From positions 1 through 29,247 of the forward strand of contig CAWATG010000009.1 in the NCBI GenBank assembly GCA_963785035.1: a DNA stretch of 29,247 nt, read 5' to 3'. The notes beneath the pieces were generated by a model, which saw nothing but the letters and a program-made list of their open reading frames with translations, was not told the origin of the DNA and made no database searches. Made by a program: the position numbers and the translations under genes. Of this stretch, positions 15,228 to 23,782 are shown one piece after another; the first letter of the stretch is position 1, and the number at the start of each line of letters is the position of its first letter. The stretch comes from CAWATG01 sp963785035. GTDB lineage: Bacteria; Actinomycetota; Acidimicrobiia; IMCC26256; CAWATG01.

Positions 15228-15579
15228 ATGTTCATAGCAACCGTCATCGTGTGTTCCTTGTTCGCGGTGCAGCTCGTTGGCTCCGGAGCCATGAAGCTTC
15301 GTAGGCATCCGAAGATCGTCGAAGCATTGAGCGCAGTGGATGTGCCACTCGATTGGTTTCCCGCGCTTGCATCTGCCGAAATCGCTGGTGCCGCCGGCTT
15401 GCTGATTGGGCTTTGGGTTGCTCCGCTCGGCATCGCGGCCGCCGGTTGCCTCTGTGGCTATTTCGTCGGTGCGGTGCTCTTCCATGTTCGAGCGCCGCGA
15501 CATGAAAGGCATTCCAGCGCCGGCGATGATCCTTGTGATCGCGGCCGTGGCGCTGTGGCTACGTATTGCGACGATGTAG
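15228..15579 (+). pseudogene. DoxX-like small membrane protein, +1 frame break near its end
   Basis: The first 85 or so residues (FIATVIVCSLFAVQLVGSGA, PKIVEALSAVDVPLDWFPAL, GAAGLLIGLWVAPLGIAAAG) match the DoxX-like family of four-helix membrane proteins. At about 15491-15496 (GCGCCGCG) the frame slips. Removing one base continues it as VRARDMKGIPAPAMILVIA and a last helix ending at a TAG (15577-15579), giving a normal-length protein of about 116 residues. I chose the ATG at 15228 because GGGGGA lies 4 nt upstream; ATG 15216 is possible. The simple repair suggests a sequence error. Confidence 0.75.
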
Positions 15580-15598
15580 TCGCGAGGTAACGGAGCGG

Positions 15599-16432
15599 CT
15601 ACTCGTAGGTGTAGAAACCTTGGCCGCTCTTGCGGCCGAGCTTTCCCGCCGCAACCATCTGGCGCAGCATCGGTGGTGCGCGAAACCCGTCGCCGTAGGC
15701 CTCGCGAAGGTTGTCGAGGATTGACAGCAAGGTGTCGAGGCCGATGCGGTCGGCGAGGGCGAGTGGACCCATCGGGTGGTTGTATCCGAGGCGGATCCCG
15801 GTGTCTATATCTTCTGGTGCGGCGACGCCCTGCTCGAGGGCGCGAATGGCTTCACACATCAGGGCGCTACCGAGCCGTGTCGTCACAAAACCCGGGAGGT
15901 CGCGGACCGTGACGGTCTCCTTGCCGAATCGCTGACAGAAACTCACCGCGGTTGCGAGCGTTTCGTCGCTCGTCTCGGGGCAACGAATGACTTCGACGAG
16001 CTTCATCAGCGGTACGGGATTGAAGAAGTGGAGTCCGACCACCCGCTCGGGGTGTCCACTCGCGGCGGCGAGAACTTCGATGGGTAGACCAGAGGTGTTC
16101 GATGCAAGCACAGCGTCCTCGCGTGCGGCGGCGCCGACCTTGGCGAAAATTGCGCGTTTGAGCTCGAGGTCTTCGGAAACGGCTTCGATCACGAGGTCTG
16201 CAGTGCCGACGGACGCAGCTAGGTCCGTCGAGACCGAAAAAGCGCCGATTCCAGTGATGTCATCGGCGCGCTGTTTCGACTGCTCCTCGTAGCGGGTCAC
16301 GCGCTCACGAGCCGCTACGACGAAATCGGCGCGGGCTTCGACGACGGTCACCGTGCAGCCGGCGACACGGGCAACATGGGAGATACCGGCGCCCATGATT
16401 CCCCCGCCGATGATTGTCACGAACGAGTCCAT
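15599..16432 (-). CDS. 3-hydroxyacyl-CoA (3-hydroxybutyryl-CoA) dehydrogenase
   Basis: A 277-residue NAD-dependent dehydrogenase that interconverts 3-hydroxyacyl-CoA and 3-ketoacyl-CoA. The N-terminal Rossmann fold has VTIIGGGIMGAGISHVARVAG. The catalytic region has AVLASNTSGLPIEVLA, GLHFFNPVPLMKLVEVI (with the catalytic His) and GFVTTRL. The C-terminal domain has GIRLGYNHPMGPLALADRIG. The length fits single-function Hbd/PaaH enzymes. It starts immediately after the thioesterase stop (no gap), so the two form an operon. With the divergent thiolase it would make up part of a short-chain fatty acid or aromatic degradation route. Confidence 0.93.
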   Translation of the reverse strand: MDSFVTIIGGGIMGAGISHVARVAGCTVTVVEARADFVVAARERVTRYEEQSKQRADDITGIGAFSVSTDLAASVGTADLVIEAVSEDLELKRAIFAKVGAAAREDAVLASNTSGLPIEVLAAASGHPERVVGLHFFNPVPLMKLVEVIRCPETSDETLATAVSFCQRFGKETVTVRDLPGFVTTRLGSALMCEAIRALEQGVAAPEDIDTGIRLGYNHPMGPLALADRIGLDTLLSILDNLREAYGDGFRAPPMLRQMVAAGKLGRKSGQGFYTYE

Positions 16433-16852
16433 CTAGTGCTCCTGTGGGGGCTTCCGTCGAATAAAAAATGTGCCGGTTGCCGTGGAAACGGGTCTGCCGT
16501 CGGCCGCGGACACCGTGGATTGCAGGTAGGCGATCTGGCTGCTCACTCGGACAACCTCGGCGCGTACCGAGAGCTGGTCACCGGCCGCCCCGCCGCGCAT
16601 GGTGGAAACCTTGAATTCCAGGGTTGCGCACTGGTCGCCCTTTTCGAGCGTGGCAGAGACCGCAAAGTTCATGGCGGCATCGTGGATGACACCCGAAACT
16701 CCACCGTGAATCGATCCGAATGGGTTCATGGCAAGGTCCGTGGGTACCCAGGAGGCCTCGGCCCAACCGTTGCCGTAGCGTTCGAACGTCACGCCCAACT
16801 GGGCGAGCAAGGGCATTCCGCCATCCCCGAGGGACCGTTCCATATCGCGCAC
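16433..16852 (-). CDS. PaaI-like hotdog-fold thioesterase
   Basis: A 139-residue protein with the hotdog signature: NPFGSIHGGVSGVIHDAAMNF around residues 43-63 (the HGG substrate and catalytic segment), then ATLEFKVSTMRG and a final strand GTFFIRR. PaaI-type enzymes hydrolyse acyl-CoA thioesters. The first ATG (16852) was chosen; ATG at 16843 is a close alternative. It is the first gene of a two-gene operon with the downstream dehydrogenase. The substrate cannot be told from sequence. Confidence 0.85.
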   Translation of the reverse strand: MRDMERSLGDGGMPLLAQLGVTFERYGNGWAEASWVPTDLAMNPFGSIHGGVSGVIHDAAMNFAVSATLEKGDQCATLEFKVSTMRGGAAGDQLSVRAEVVRVSSQIAYLQSTVSAADGRPVSTATGTFFIRRKPPQEH

Positions 16853-17005
16853 AGTCGGGAGGCTATTCGTTCACCGGCAGGCGCCCCAGATCGGCACCTT
16901 GGCCGCTGTTGAGACAACAATGGTTTGACGTATCAACCGTACGCGTCGAGAATCGTGGCTATCTGGTTGGACTCGAACCAACCCTGGTGTTTATGGAGGA
17001 CTCAA

Positions 17006-18160
17006 ATGGGTAGTGCCGTCATCGTCGACGCCGTTCGCACGCCGATCGGGCGCCGCAACGGAACCTTTCGCGAGACGCATCCTGTCGACCTGGTCGCGCA
17101 TACGTTGAAGAGTCTGGTGGCGCGCACCGGTATCGACCCCGGCATCGTGGAAGATGTGATCACCGGGTGTGTTGCGCAGGTTGGCGAACAGTCGATCAAC
17201 GTGTCCCGTAACGCGCTTCTCGCGGCGGGGTTTCCCGAAACGGTTCCCGGGACCTCAGTGGATCGGCAGTGTGGCTCTGCCCAGCAGGCAATTCACTTCG
17301 GGGCGCAGGGTGTCATGGCCGGTGCCTACGACGTCGTGATTGCCGCCGGCGTCGAGTCCATGACCCGCATTCCGATGGGAACGTCCGCGAGCGTAGGCGG
17401 GTCGCCGTTTTCCAAGTCGCTGACCGACCGTTACCACCTTGTGGGTCAAGGCACCTCGGCAGAGATGATCGCCGAGAAGTGGAACTTGACCCGGGAAGAC
17501 AACGACCAACTCTCGGTCGAGTCACACCGGCGTTTGGCACGGGCTATCGACGAGGGTCGTTTCGACAGGGAGATCGTTCCGATCGATGTCACCCTCGACG
17601 GTGAAACGGTGACCTTCGCTGTTGATGAGGGGCTCCGGCGCGGAACGTCGATGGAGACGCTTGGAAACCTCAAACCCGCTTTCAAAGAGGGCGGGACGGT
17701 CACGGCGGGCAGCTCGTCGCAGATCTCTGATGGCGCGGCCGCCGTCTTGATCATGAGCGAAGAGAAGGCCGCTGCGCTTGGTCTGACGCCGCGCGCTCGG
17801 ATCCACGCGTTTGCGCTGGCAGGCGTGGACCCGGTGATGATGCTCACGGGACCGATTCCGGCGACTACAAAGGTTCTCGAGCGGGCCAAGATGTCCCTCG
17901 ATGAGATCGACCTCATCGAGATCAATGAGGCGTTTGCACCTGTCGTGCTGGCGTGGGAGCGCGAGCACCGCCCTGATATGGAAAAGGTCAACGTCAACGG
18001 TGGCACGATCGCGATGGGTCATCCACTTGGTGCATCGGGCACGCGCTTGATGTGCACGCTGCTCAACGAACTCGAGCGAACAGGCGGGCGATGGGGTCTT
18101 CAAACGATGTGCGAGGGCGGCGGCATGGCCAACGCGACCATCATCGAGCGCCTCGGCTGA
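17006..18160 (+). CDS. Acetyl-CoA acetyltransferase (thiolase)
   Basis: A 384-residue thiolase II/beta-ketothiolase. It has the nucleophilic Cys89 in VDRQCGSAQQAIHFGAQGV, the motif NVNGGTIAMGHPLGASGTR with the catalytic His, and a C-terminal MCEGGGMANATIIE with the second catalytic Cys. IEINEAFAPVVLAWE is also typical. It condenses or cleaves acyl-CoA and acetyl-CoA, the step after the dehydrogenase encoded on the opposite strand. ATG 17006 is supported by GGAGGA 5 nt upstream, one of the clearest ribosome-binding sites in the window. A strong hairpin follows the gene. Confidence 0.95.
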   Translation: MGSAVIVDAVRTPIGRRNGTFRETHPVDLVAHTLKSLVARTGIDPGIVEDVITGCVAQVGEQSINVSRNALLAAGFPETVPGTSVDRQCGSAQQAIHFGAQGVMAGAYDVVIAAGVESMTRIPMGTSASVGGSPFSKSLTDRYHLVGQGTSAEMIAEKWNLTREDNDQLSVESHRRLARAIDEGRFDREIVPIDVTLDGETVTFAVDEGLRRGTSMETLGNLKPAFKEGGTVTAGSSSQISDGAAAVLIMSEEKAAALGLTPRARIHAFALAGVDPVMMLTGPIPATTKVLERAKMSLDEIDLIEINEAFAPVVLAWEREHRPDMEKVNVNGGTIAMGHPLGASGTRLMCTLLNELERTGGRWGLQTMCEGGGMANATIIERLG

Positions 18161-18177
18161 GCACCCCACGGAGTGAC

Positions 18178-18229
18178 GGCTTCGACCTTGTCGTCGGTCT
18201 GCACTTGAGGCTGACGACAAGGCGGAGCC
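18178..18229 (+). terminator. Strong hairpin after the thiolase gene
   Basis: CCTTGTCGTC (18186-18195) pairs perfectly with GACGACAAGG (18213-18222). The stem extends through GGCTTCG and CGGAGCC with one wobble pair and one bulged A, to about 17 pairs. No U-tract follows, as is common in high-GC actinobacterial terminators. Confidence 0.6.
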
Positions 18230-18250
18230 GGTAAGTCATGGTGGTACGTC

Positions 18251-18514
18251 ATGGTTGGTGACATCCTCCGAGTCGTCATCGGGGTCCTCGTTGCGGTCGG
18301 CATCTATCTGCTCCTCGCCTCGATAATCCGGATGTTCACAGCTCCGGTCCAGCCGGACCCGGATCCCACGGACCTGCAGTCGGTCCACTACGCCTACCGG
18401 TGCATTGTCTGCGGAGCAGAGGTCACCATGACGGCAGCACCTGCAGGTGACGTACCGGATCCGCCTCGCCACTGCCGCGAGGACATGGTGCTGGTCGTCG
18501 AAGCGGGAAGATGA
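18251..18514 (+). CDS. Small membrane protein with a zinc-ribbon-like C-terminus
   Basis: An 87-residue protein. Residues 6-28 form one transmembrane helix (LRVVIGVLVAVGIYLLLASI), followed by a Pro/Asp-rich linker and YRCIVCGAEVTMT ... PPRHCREDMVLV, in which C-x2-C and H-C could bind zinc. I know proteins of this layout as conserved hypotheticals in Acidimicrobiia-like genomes but not their function. The next gene, encoding a phosphoribosyltransferase, starts about 58 bp downstream in the same direction, so the two may be co-transcribed. Confidence 0.65.
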   Translation: MVGDILRVVIGVLVAVGIYLLLASIIRMFTAPVQPDPDPTDLQSVHYAYRCIVCGAEVTMTAAPAGDVPDPPRHCREDMVLVVEAGR

Positions 18515-18571
18515 AAAGGGATATTCAAAGCCAAGACATCGTCTGGAAACGCGCGCGGGGAGATGCGGAAC

Positions 18572-19147
18572 GTGTCCGAGAAGCGACGAGCCCTCATTGG
18601 GATCATCGAGTCGTTAGGTGTCCGGCGACTCCCAGAGCCGGTTCAGCTCGCTTCAGGCGACTGGAGCAGCGAGTTCGTCGACGCCAAACGAGCCTTGGCG
18701 CACGGCGCCGATCTCGCCTTGGCGTGCGAGGTGCTGATTGAGATGGCCGCAGCGAACGGCGTGGAGTTCGACGCCGTCGGAGGACTGACTCTTGGCGCCG
18801 ACCAATTCTCCCACGGTGTCGCGGTTCTGAAGCCTTGTAACTGGTTCGTCGTACGCAAGGTCGCGAAGGGTCGAGGGACCAACCAACGTATCGAGGGCGC
18901 AGAGATCGGTCGGGGGATTCGAGTCCTGCTGGTCGACGACGTGGTCACGCGAGGCGGATCCATCAAAGAGGCCTACGAGGTTGTTCGTGCGACGGGAGCG
19001 ACCGTTTCCGGAGCAATGACGTTGCTTGACCGAGGGGGACACGCGGACGAGTTCTTCGCGAGAGAGGGTGTGGCGTACGAGGCTGTTGCGACATACCGAG
19101 ACCTTGGGATCGATCCGGTTGGCGGGGAGCCCGACCCGCCCGGCTGA
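18572..19147 (+). CDS. Orotate phosphoribosyltransferase-like protein
   Basis: A 191-residue type I phosphoribosyltransferase. The PRPP-binding motif is VLLVDDVVTRGGS (residues 118-130), preceded by FVVRKVAKGRGTNQRIEG, whose lysine and flexible loop match PyrE-type enzymes, and VGGLTLGADQFSHG. PyrE joins orotate to PRPP in pyrimidine synthesis. The GTG at 18572 has GGGGAG at 18557-18562, 9 nt upstream; ATG 18563 would have it too close. There are no other pyrimidine genes nearby, so a related PRTase with another base substrate cannot be excluded. Confidence 0.8.
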   Translation: MSEKRRALIGIIESLGVRRLPEPVQLASGDWSSEFVDAKRALAHGADLALACEVLIEMAAANGVEFDAVGGLTLGADQFSHGVAVLKPCNWFVVRKVAKGRGTNQRIEGAEIGRGIRVLLVDDVVTRGGSIKEAYEVVRATGATVSGAMTLLDRGGHADEFFAREGVAYEAVATYRDLGIDPVGGEPDPPG

Positions 19148-19167
19148 GCGGCTGGCTGAACCACTGG

Positions 19168-19210
19168 ATTTCCACGTTTTCCACCGACTGGGGAAAACCC
19201 TGTGGGAAAT
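19168..19210. terminator. AT-rich inverted repeat between convergent genes
   Basis: ATTTCCACGTTTTCC (19168-19182) faces GGAAAAC (19192-19198) and GTGGGAAAT (19202-19210), giving a two-part stem. It sits between the convergent pyrE-like and crgA genes, so a bidirectional terminator is likely. The TTTCCAC-type words also resemble DnaA boxes, and crgA/trpG lie near oriC in many actinobacteria, but the match to TTATCCACA is poor. Confidence 0.4.
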
Positions 19211-19258
19211 TACAGTGTTGGGATTCGCTTCGTGGTTGTCAAACCACGGACGGTGGGT

Positions 19259-19489
19259 TCACCGCAATTGCGTTGCGAACACGAAACCGCCCGTGACATA
19301 GGCAAGTCCGAGTAACAGATTCGCATTGTCCGTGCCGCCCGGAAGAATCTCCAAGTAGTTCAGCACGATGATCACCACGCCCACGACGAGCATCGTGAAC
19401 ATCGTCACAGCGACCCATGGCTTGCTGGGCCCGAGCTTCTTGGGGGCCGGCGGCGTATAGCGCGACCGCTGAGTCTTGGACAGTGGCAC
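19259..19489 (-). CDS. crgA: Cell division protein CrgA
   Basis: A 76-residue protein with two transmembrane helices (WVAVTMFTMLVVGVVIIVLN and LLLGLAYVTGGFVFATQL) after a short charged cytoplasmic tail, the layout of actinobacterial CrgA. CrgA is a divisome scaffold that interacts with FtsZ and peptidoglycan synthesis proteins. The start is GTG 19489, preceded by TAGTCT 6 nt upstream, suggesting a leaderless transcript. It is divergent from the trpG/pabA gene; the same two genes are near neighbours close to the origin in mycobacteria. Confidence 0.9.
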   Translation of the reverse strand: MPLSKTQRSRYTPPAPKKLGPSKPWVAVTMFTMLVVGVVIIVLNYLEILPGGTDNANLLLGLAYVTGGFVFATQLR

Positions 19490-19616
19490 GGATCGAGACT
19501 ACAGGGCGGTGCCCCGAACGTCTCGCAACCGACATGCGCAACATTGCGTCGCGAGCGGCGAAAGCGGTCCGGAATCTCTCGAGAGTTCTGTGGTCACCTC
19601 GGTTACGGTTGGGACC

Positions 19617-20216
19617 GTGAGTCTGAGCGCCAAGCCGCGAGTCCTGGTTATCGACAACTATGACTCCTTCGTCTACAACCTTGTGCAGTACTTGGGCGAG
19701 CTTGGCGCCCAGCCGGTTGTGTACCGCCACGACGACCTTGGCATGGATGACCTCCTCGATCTGAAGCCTGACGCGGTGTTGATTTCGCCCGGCCCGGGCC
19801 GACCGGAGGGCGCCGGCCTTTCAAATGCTGCGATTCGCGCATTCGGTGAAAATGGAACACCGGTGCTCGGTGTCTGTCTCGGGCATCAGTGCATCGGGCA
19901 GCTGTACGGCGGCGAGGTCGTTCGTGCGTCGCAGGTGATGCACGGGAAGACTTCCGAGATTCGCCATCGTTCGCTCGGCGTTTTTGCCGGTTTACCCGAT
20001 CCGTTCACCGCGACTCGCTACCACTCGCTCATTGTGCGGCGCGAGACGATGCCGGCGGTCCTCGAGATCACGGCAGAAACCGATGACGGTGTCGTGATGG
20101 GCGTGCGTCATACGGAGTTTCCGATCGAAGGTGTCCAGTTTCATCCGGAATCAATCCTGACAAGTTCTGGGCACCAATTGCTCGGAAATTTCCTTGCGCA
20201 GGTTCGTCCCAAGTAG
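19617..20216 (+). CDS. Glutamine amidotransferase, anthranilate/aminodeoxychorismate synthase component II
   Basis: A 199-residue class I glutamine amidotransferase. It contains RVLVIDNYDSFVYNLVQYLG, PGPGRPEGAG, the nucleophile motif GVCLGHQCIGQ (Cys87) and the histidine-glutamate part VQFHPESI. It supplies ammonia to component I in tryptophan or folate synthesis; no component I is in the window, so TrpG and PabA roles cannot be separated. The start is GTG 19617, with TACGGT (19604-19609) 7 nt upstream and no ribosome-binding site, suggesting a leaderless transcript. The divergent crgA neighbour matches actinobacterial gene order. Confidence 0.93.
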   Translation: MSLSAKPRVLVIDNYDSFVYNLVQYLGELGAQPVVYRHDDLGMDDLLDLKPDAVLISPGPGRPEGAGLSNAAIRAFGENGTPVLGVCLGHQCIGQLYGGEVVRASQVMHGKTSEIRHRSLGVFAGLPDPFTATRYHSLIVRRETMPAVLEITAETDDGVVMGVRHTEFPIEGVQFHPESILTSSGHQLLGNFLAQVRPK

Positions 20217-20357
20217 CGTCACATCACGGAGTCGACGGACCGGTTGGTGGTGCGTCTCGGACTGCACCCTTTCCCCATCTGCAACATTCGGCTACCGTCA
20301 TCACTCCAACAACAGGCCTGCTGTTAGCCATTTTCTCACCGCTCGAGGGTGACGCTT

Positions 20358-21651
20358 GTGAGCAGCATCACGGAAATCCATGGACGCGAGATTCTCGACT
20401 CCCGAGGTAACCCGACCGTAGAGGTTGAGGTTGTGCTCGAGTCGGGTTCGACAGGACGGGCGGCGGTACCGAGCGGCGCGAGCACTGGCGCGCACGAAGC
20501 TGTCGAACTCCGCGATGGAGGAGACCGCTATCTCGGCAAGGGTGTTACCGCTGCCGTTGGTCACGTCAACAACGAAATCTCCGACGCGATCATCGGACTC
20601 GAAGCATTCGATCAGGCGACACTCGACGCGGAACTCTGTGTGCTCGACGGTACCGACGCCAAGTCGCGCCTCGGTGCGAACGCAATCCTTGGTGTCTCGC
20701 TCGCCGTTGCGAAGGCCGCGGCAGACGAAGCGGGTCTTTCGCTGTTTCGATACATCGGCGGCGTCAACGCCCGTGTGCTTCCGATGCCGATGATGAACGT
20801 CCTCAATGGAGGCGCGCACGCAGCCAGCAACGTCGATCTGCAGGAGTTCATGTTGGCGCCTGTTGGCGCCGTGAGCTTCTCTGAGGCATTGCGCTGGGGA
20901 ACGGAGACCTATCACGCGCTCAAGAAGCTGTTGGGCGATCGCAACTTGGCGACAGCGCTTGGTGACGAAGGCGGTTTCGCGCCCAACCTTCCGTCGAACG
21001 AAGAAGCAGTGCGACTGTTGCTTGAAGCGATCGAGGCAGCGGGTTACACGCCGGGTACAGAAATCGCGCTGGCGCTCGATGTCGCGTCGACCGAGTTCTT
21101 TCGTGGCGGCCGGTACCACCTCGAAGGTGAAGGTGTGCAGTACACGCCCGCAGAGTTCGCTGACTATCTCGCGTCGCTGTGCGAGCGCTACCCGATCGTT
21201 TCAATCGAAGACGGCATGTCCGAAGACGATTGGGACGGATGGGTTGCGTTAACCGAAGCACTCGGAGACACCACACAACTCGTTGGTGACGATCTGTTCG
21301 TCACCAACGCGCTGCGCCTGGATGAGGGCATTGAGCGTGGTGTCGCGAATTCGATTCTCGTCAAGGTCAACCAAATCGGCACACTCACCGAAACGCTCGA
21401 CACGATGGCACTCGCCACGCGCCATGGTTACACGTCGATGATGTCGCACCGGAGCGGTGAGACCGAAGACGTCACCATCGCCGATCTCGCTGTTGCTACC
21501 AACTGTGGACAGATCAAGACCGGAGCCCCGAGCGCGAAGCGATCGTGTGGCCAAGTACAACCAACTCCTGCGAATTGAAGAGCAACTCGGTGAAGCTGCT
21601 CAGTATCTCGGTGGCGGCGCATTGGCCGGTCCCGGCGGGGACGATGACTGA
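20358..21651 (+). pseudogene. eno: Enolase, +1 frame break near the C-terminus (probably a sequence error)
   Basis: Enolase interconverts 2-phosphoglycerate and phosphoenolpyruvate in glycolysis. The sequence has EIHGREILDSRGNPTVEVEV, PSGASTGAHEAVELRDG, the magnesium-binding and catalytic segments LALDVAST, SIEDGMSEDDWDGW, QLVGDDLFVTN, and NSILVKVNQIGTLTET with the catalytic Lys, then MMSHRSGETED. At about 21525-21532 the frame slips by +1. Removing one base restores KTGAPARSDRVAKYNQLLRI and a normal C-terminus ending at 21651, about 430 residues in all. Since the enzyme is normally essential and single-copy, an insertion error is more likely than a real mutation. GTG 20358 is preferred over 20349 because GAGGG lies 9 nt upstream of it. 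Confidence 0.93.
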
Positions 21652-22159
21652 CGTTTCCGCGGGACTGTTGCGGCCTTCCGGTACTCCGGCGGTGCTGCGC
21701 GGTCTTTCTATGCGGGCCATGAGTGTCGTCGCGCTGTTGATGGTCGCGGCGATGTTCGTCGGCGTCTTTCCGACACGCTCGTACTTGCGTCAGCGTCGCG
21801 AGAGAGCTGCGGTCAGCGCACAGCTGAGCGAGTTGCGTGAGCAGAACGCCAAGCTCGCTGCCGAGAAGCGAAGACTCCAGAGCAACGCGGAGATCGAGCG
21901 GATCGCCCGTGACCGCTACAACCTCGTCATGCCTGGGGAGAAGGCATATGCGGTCGTACCTGGCGAGGTTGCCCCGGAGGTCGGAAGCGAAGGCTCCCCC
22001 ACCGGGACCAAAACAGAAGCAACGCCGGTAACTGCTCCTGGCACGGCCGGTGGGAGCGATGCCAACGATATTCAACAGCCTGACACCGCTGCGTCGGTTC
22101 CTCCGGCGGCGGGCGAGCCAGTGCCGGGGCCTGTGAGTGACGGCGCCTCGCTGCCATGA
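21644..22159 (+). CDS. FtsB/DivIC-family septum formation initiator
   Basis: A 171-residue protein. A single transmembrane helix (MSVVALLMVAAMFVGVFP, around residues 26-43) is followed by a coiled coil (RRERAAVSAQLSELREQNAK, LAAEKRRLQSNAEIERIARD), then the typical YNLVMPGEKAYAVVP. The last 70 residues are a Pro/Ala/Thr-rich disordered tail. FtsB-type proteins link FtsQ and FtsL in the divisome. The ATG at 21644 overlaps the end of the enolase frame by 8 nt, so the genes are coupled. eno-ftsB-DUF501-ppx is a conserved actinobacterial order. Confidence 0.9.
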   Translation: MTDVSAGLLRPSGTPAVLRGLSMRAMSVVALLMVAAMFVGVFPTRSYLRQRRERAAVSAQLSELREQNAKLAAEKRRLQSNAEIERIARDRYNLVMPGEKAYAVVPGEVAPEVGSEGSPTGTKTEATPVTAPGTAGGSDANDIQQPDTAASVPPAAGEPVPGPVSDGASLP

Positions 22160-22227
22160 CGCAACGCCTTTGACTGCATCTGACGTTGTGATCACGGATT
22201 TCGACTGTCGGTTCGTACACTTCTGCG

Positions 22228-22728
22228 ATGCCCAGGAAGCCTTCGCTGTTGACGGTGTGTGAACCGGTTGAGCTCGATGAGCGCGACCGGGCCATTGTCA
22301 CGAGCCAAATCGGTCGCGAGCTTTTGGGCGCGTGCGCAGTCGTTGTTCGTGACGGCACCGGTCGGCCGGTCGTGATTCGCAATGAACCCTTTCTGTACGA
22401 CGGCACGCCGATGCCGACGCGCTACTGGCTTGTCGGCGAGGACGACGCACACCGCGTTGCTGTGCTGGAATCCAGTGGCGGTGTACGTGTTGCGGCCGAA
22501 ACTGTGGACACGTTCGCGCTCGACGCCGCACACCTCGCGTACGCAACCGAGCGCGACGCGGCGATTGATCCGGAGTACGTCGGGCCTCGTCCCCATGGCG
22601 GCGTCGGTGGCACACGAACCGGCGTCAAATGCCTGCATGCGCACTACGCATTCTTCCTCGCCGGCGGCGTCGATCCGGTTGGGAGATGGGTACATGCGCG
22701 ACTGAACGATGCGGCGGATGCATCGTGA
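22228..22728 (+). CDS. DUF501 domain protein
   Basis: A 166-residue conserved actinobacterial protein. It has the DUF501 features DRAIVTSQIGRELLGACAVV, VIRNEPFLYDGTPMPTRYWL and GVGGTRTGVKCLHAHYAFFL near the C-terminus, with conserved Cys and His residues. The function is unknown. Its stop overlaps the start of the downstream phosphatase gene (GTGA at 22725-22728), so the two are translationally coupled. The 68-bp gap after ftsB leaves room for its own promoter. Confidence 0.88.
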   Translation: MPRKPSLLTVCEPVELDERDRAIVTSQIGRELLGACAVVVRDGTGRPVVIRNEPFLYDGTPMPTRYWLVGEDDAHRVAVLESSGGVRVAAETVDTFALDAAHLAYATERDAAIDPEYVGPRPHGGVGGTRTGVKCLHAHYAFFLAGGVDPVGRWVHARLNDAADAS

Positions 22729-23660
22729 GTTCGCAAACCCGTCGCCTGGCCGCTGTCGACATTGGCACCAATTCGGTGCGCCTCTTGGTCGCTGATGTAG
22801 TCGGTACGGGTGTTGATGCGCGCATGACAACGGTCGAGCGTTTGATGCGCATCACACGATTGGGACAGGGTGTCAATGCCTCCCGACGACTCCATCCTGA
22901 TGCGATCGAACGGACCCTGACGGTGCTGAAGGAGTACCGCAGCGTCATCGATCGGCTTGGTGTCGAGCAGATCAGGGTTGCAACCACCAGCGCCTCGCGT
23001 GACGCGGAGAATCGCGATGAGTTCTTGGAACCGGCCGCCGGGGTCATCGGAGTGGGGCTGGATCTCCTGAGTGGCGAGGAAGAGGCGGCCCTCTCGTTTC
23101 GTGGAGCCACGATCGGCCTCGATGTGCCGGGTCCAATCCTGGTCATCGATATCGGTGGCGGATCGACGGAGTTCATCGTAGGAACGGACCGACCTGAAGG
23201 ACTGATCTCGCTTGACGTCGGTTGCGTACGAATGACCGAGCAGTACCTGGTGTCCGACCCACCTACTGCAGAAGAGCTCTCGCTTGCCGTGAGCGCGATG
23301 CGAGATCTTCTGGCAGATGTCGATCGCGAGGTGCCCGGCGTGCGACAGGCGAAGACCTTGGTTGGTGTCGCCGGAACGGTGACGACCGTGGCTGCAGTCG
23401 AGCTGGGTCTTGCGCAGTACGACCGCGATCGCATCCATCATTGTCGATTGAGTCGCGCAGCGGCCGAAGATGTGTTTCGAACGCTGGCGCTCGAACCCAT
23501 CGCTGCGCGTCAGCACAACCCTGGACTCGAAGCCGGGCGCGTTGATGTGATCGTGGGCGGCGCCTTGGTGCTGGTGTCGATCCTTCGATATTTCGACTTC
23601 AATGAGGTTCTCGTCTCGGAGTCGGACATCCTCGACGGTCTGGTCTGTTCTCTGGCGTGA
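22725..23660 (+). CDS. Ppx/GppA-family exopolyphosphatase
   Basis: A 311-residue ASKHA-fold phosphatase. It has the N-terminal phosphate-binding loop AAVDIGTNSVRLLVADV, the second loop ILVIDIGGGSTEFIVG, EEEAALSFRGA upstream of it, and VGVAGTVTTVAAVELGL. Such enzymes hydrolyse polyphosphate or (p)ppGpp. The length is that of the short, single-module actinobacterial form that lacks the C-terminal HD-like domain. It starts at GTG 22725, overlapping the DUF501 gene, and ends the eno-ftsB-DUF501-ppx cluster. Confidence 0.92.
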   Translation: MSSQTRRLAAVDIGTNSVRLLVADVVGTGVDARMTTVERLMRITRLGQGVNASRRLHPDAIERTLTVLKEYRSVIDRLGVEQIRVATTSASRDAENRDEFLEPAAGVIGVGLDLLSGEEEAALSFRGATIGLDVPGPILVIDIGGGSTEFIVGTDRPEGLISLDVGCVRMTEQYLVSDPPTAEELSLAVSAMRDLLADVDREVPGVRQAKTLVGVAGTVTTVAAVELGLAQYDRDRIHHCRLSRAAAEDVFRTLALEPIAARQHNPGLEAGRVDVIVGGALVLVSILRYFDFNEVLVSESDILDGLVCSLA

Positions 23661-23782
23661 GGCCAGGAGCGGCCTGTTTCCAGCGTGAGACAGAGCCGAA
23701 CGGGCCACCTATCGGCCGTATTAGCCCGGTCTTGGGGGGTGGTATCCCTCACTTCTCCACGATTTTTGCCGACAATGGATGC

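Noticed and set aside
19168..19210. Replication origin or DnaA box cluster
   Set aside because: Only loose matches to TTATCCACA, no dnaA or dnaN nearby, and the position between convergent genes fits a terminator better.
20309..20324. Small palindrome AACAGGCCTGCTGTT before eno as a terminator of trpG
   Set aside because: The stem is only about 5 bp with no supporting U-tract; too weak to call.
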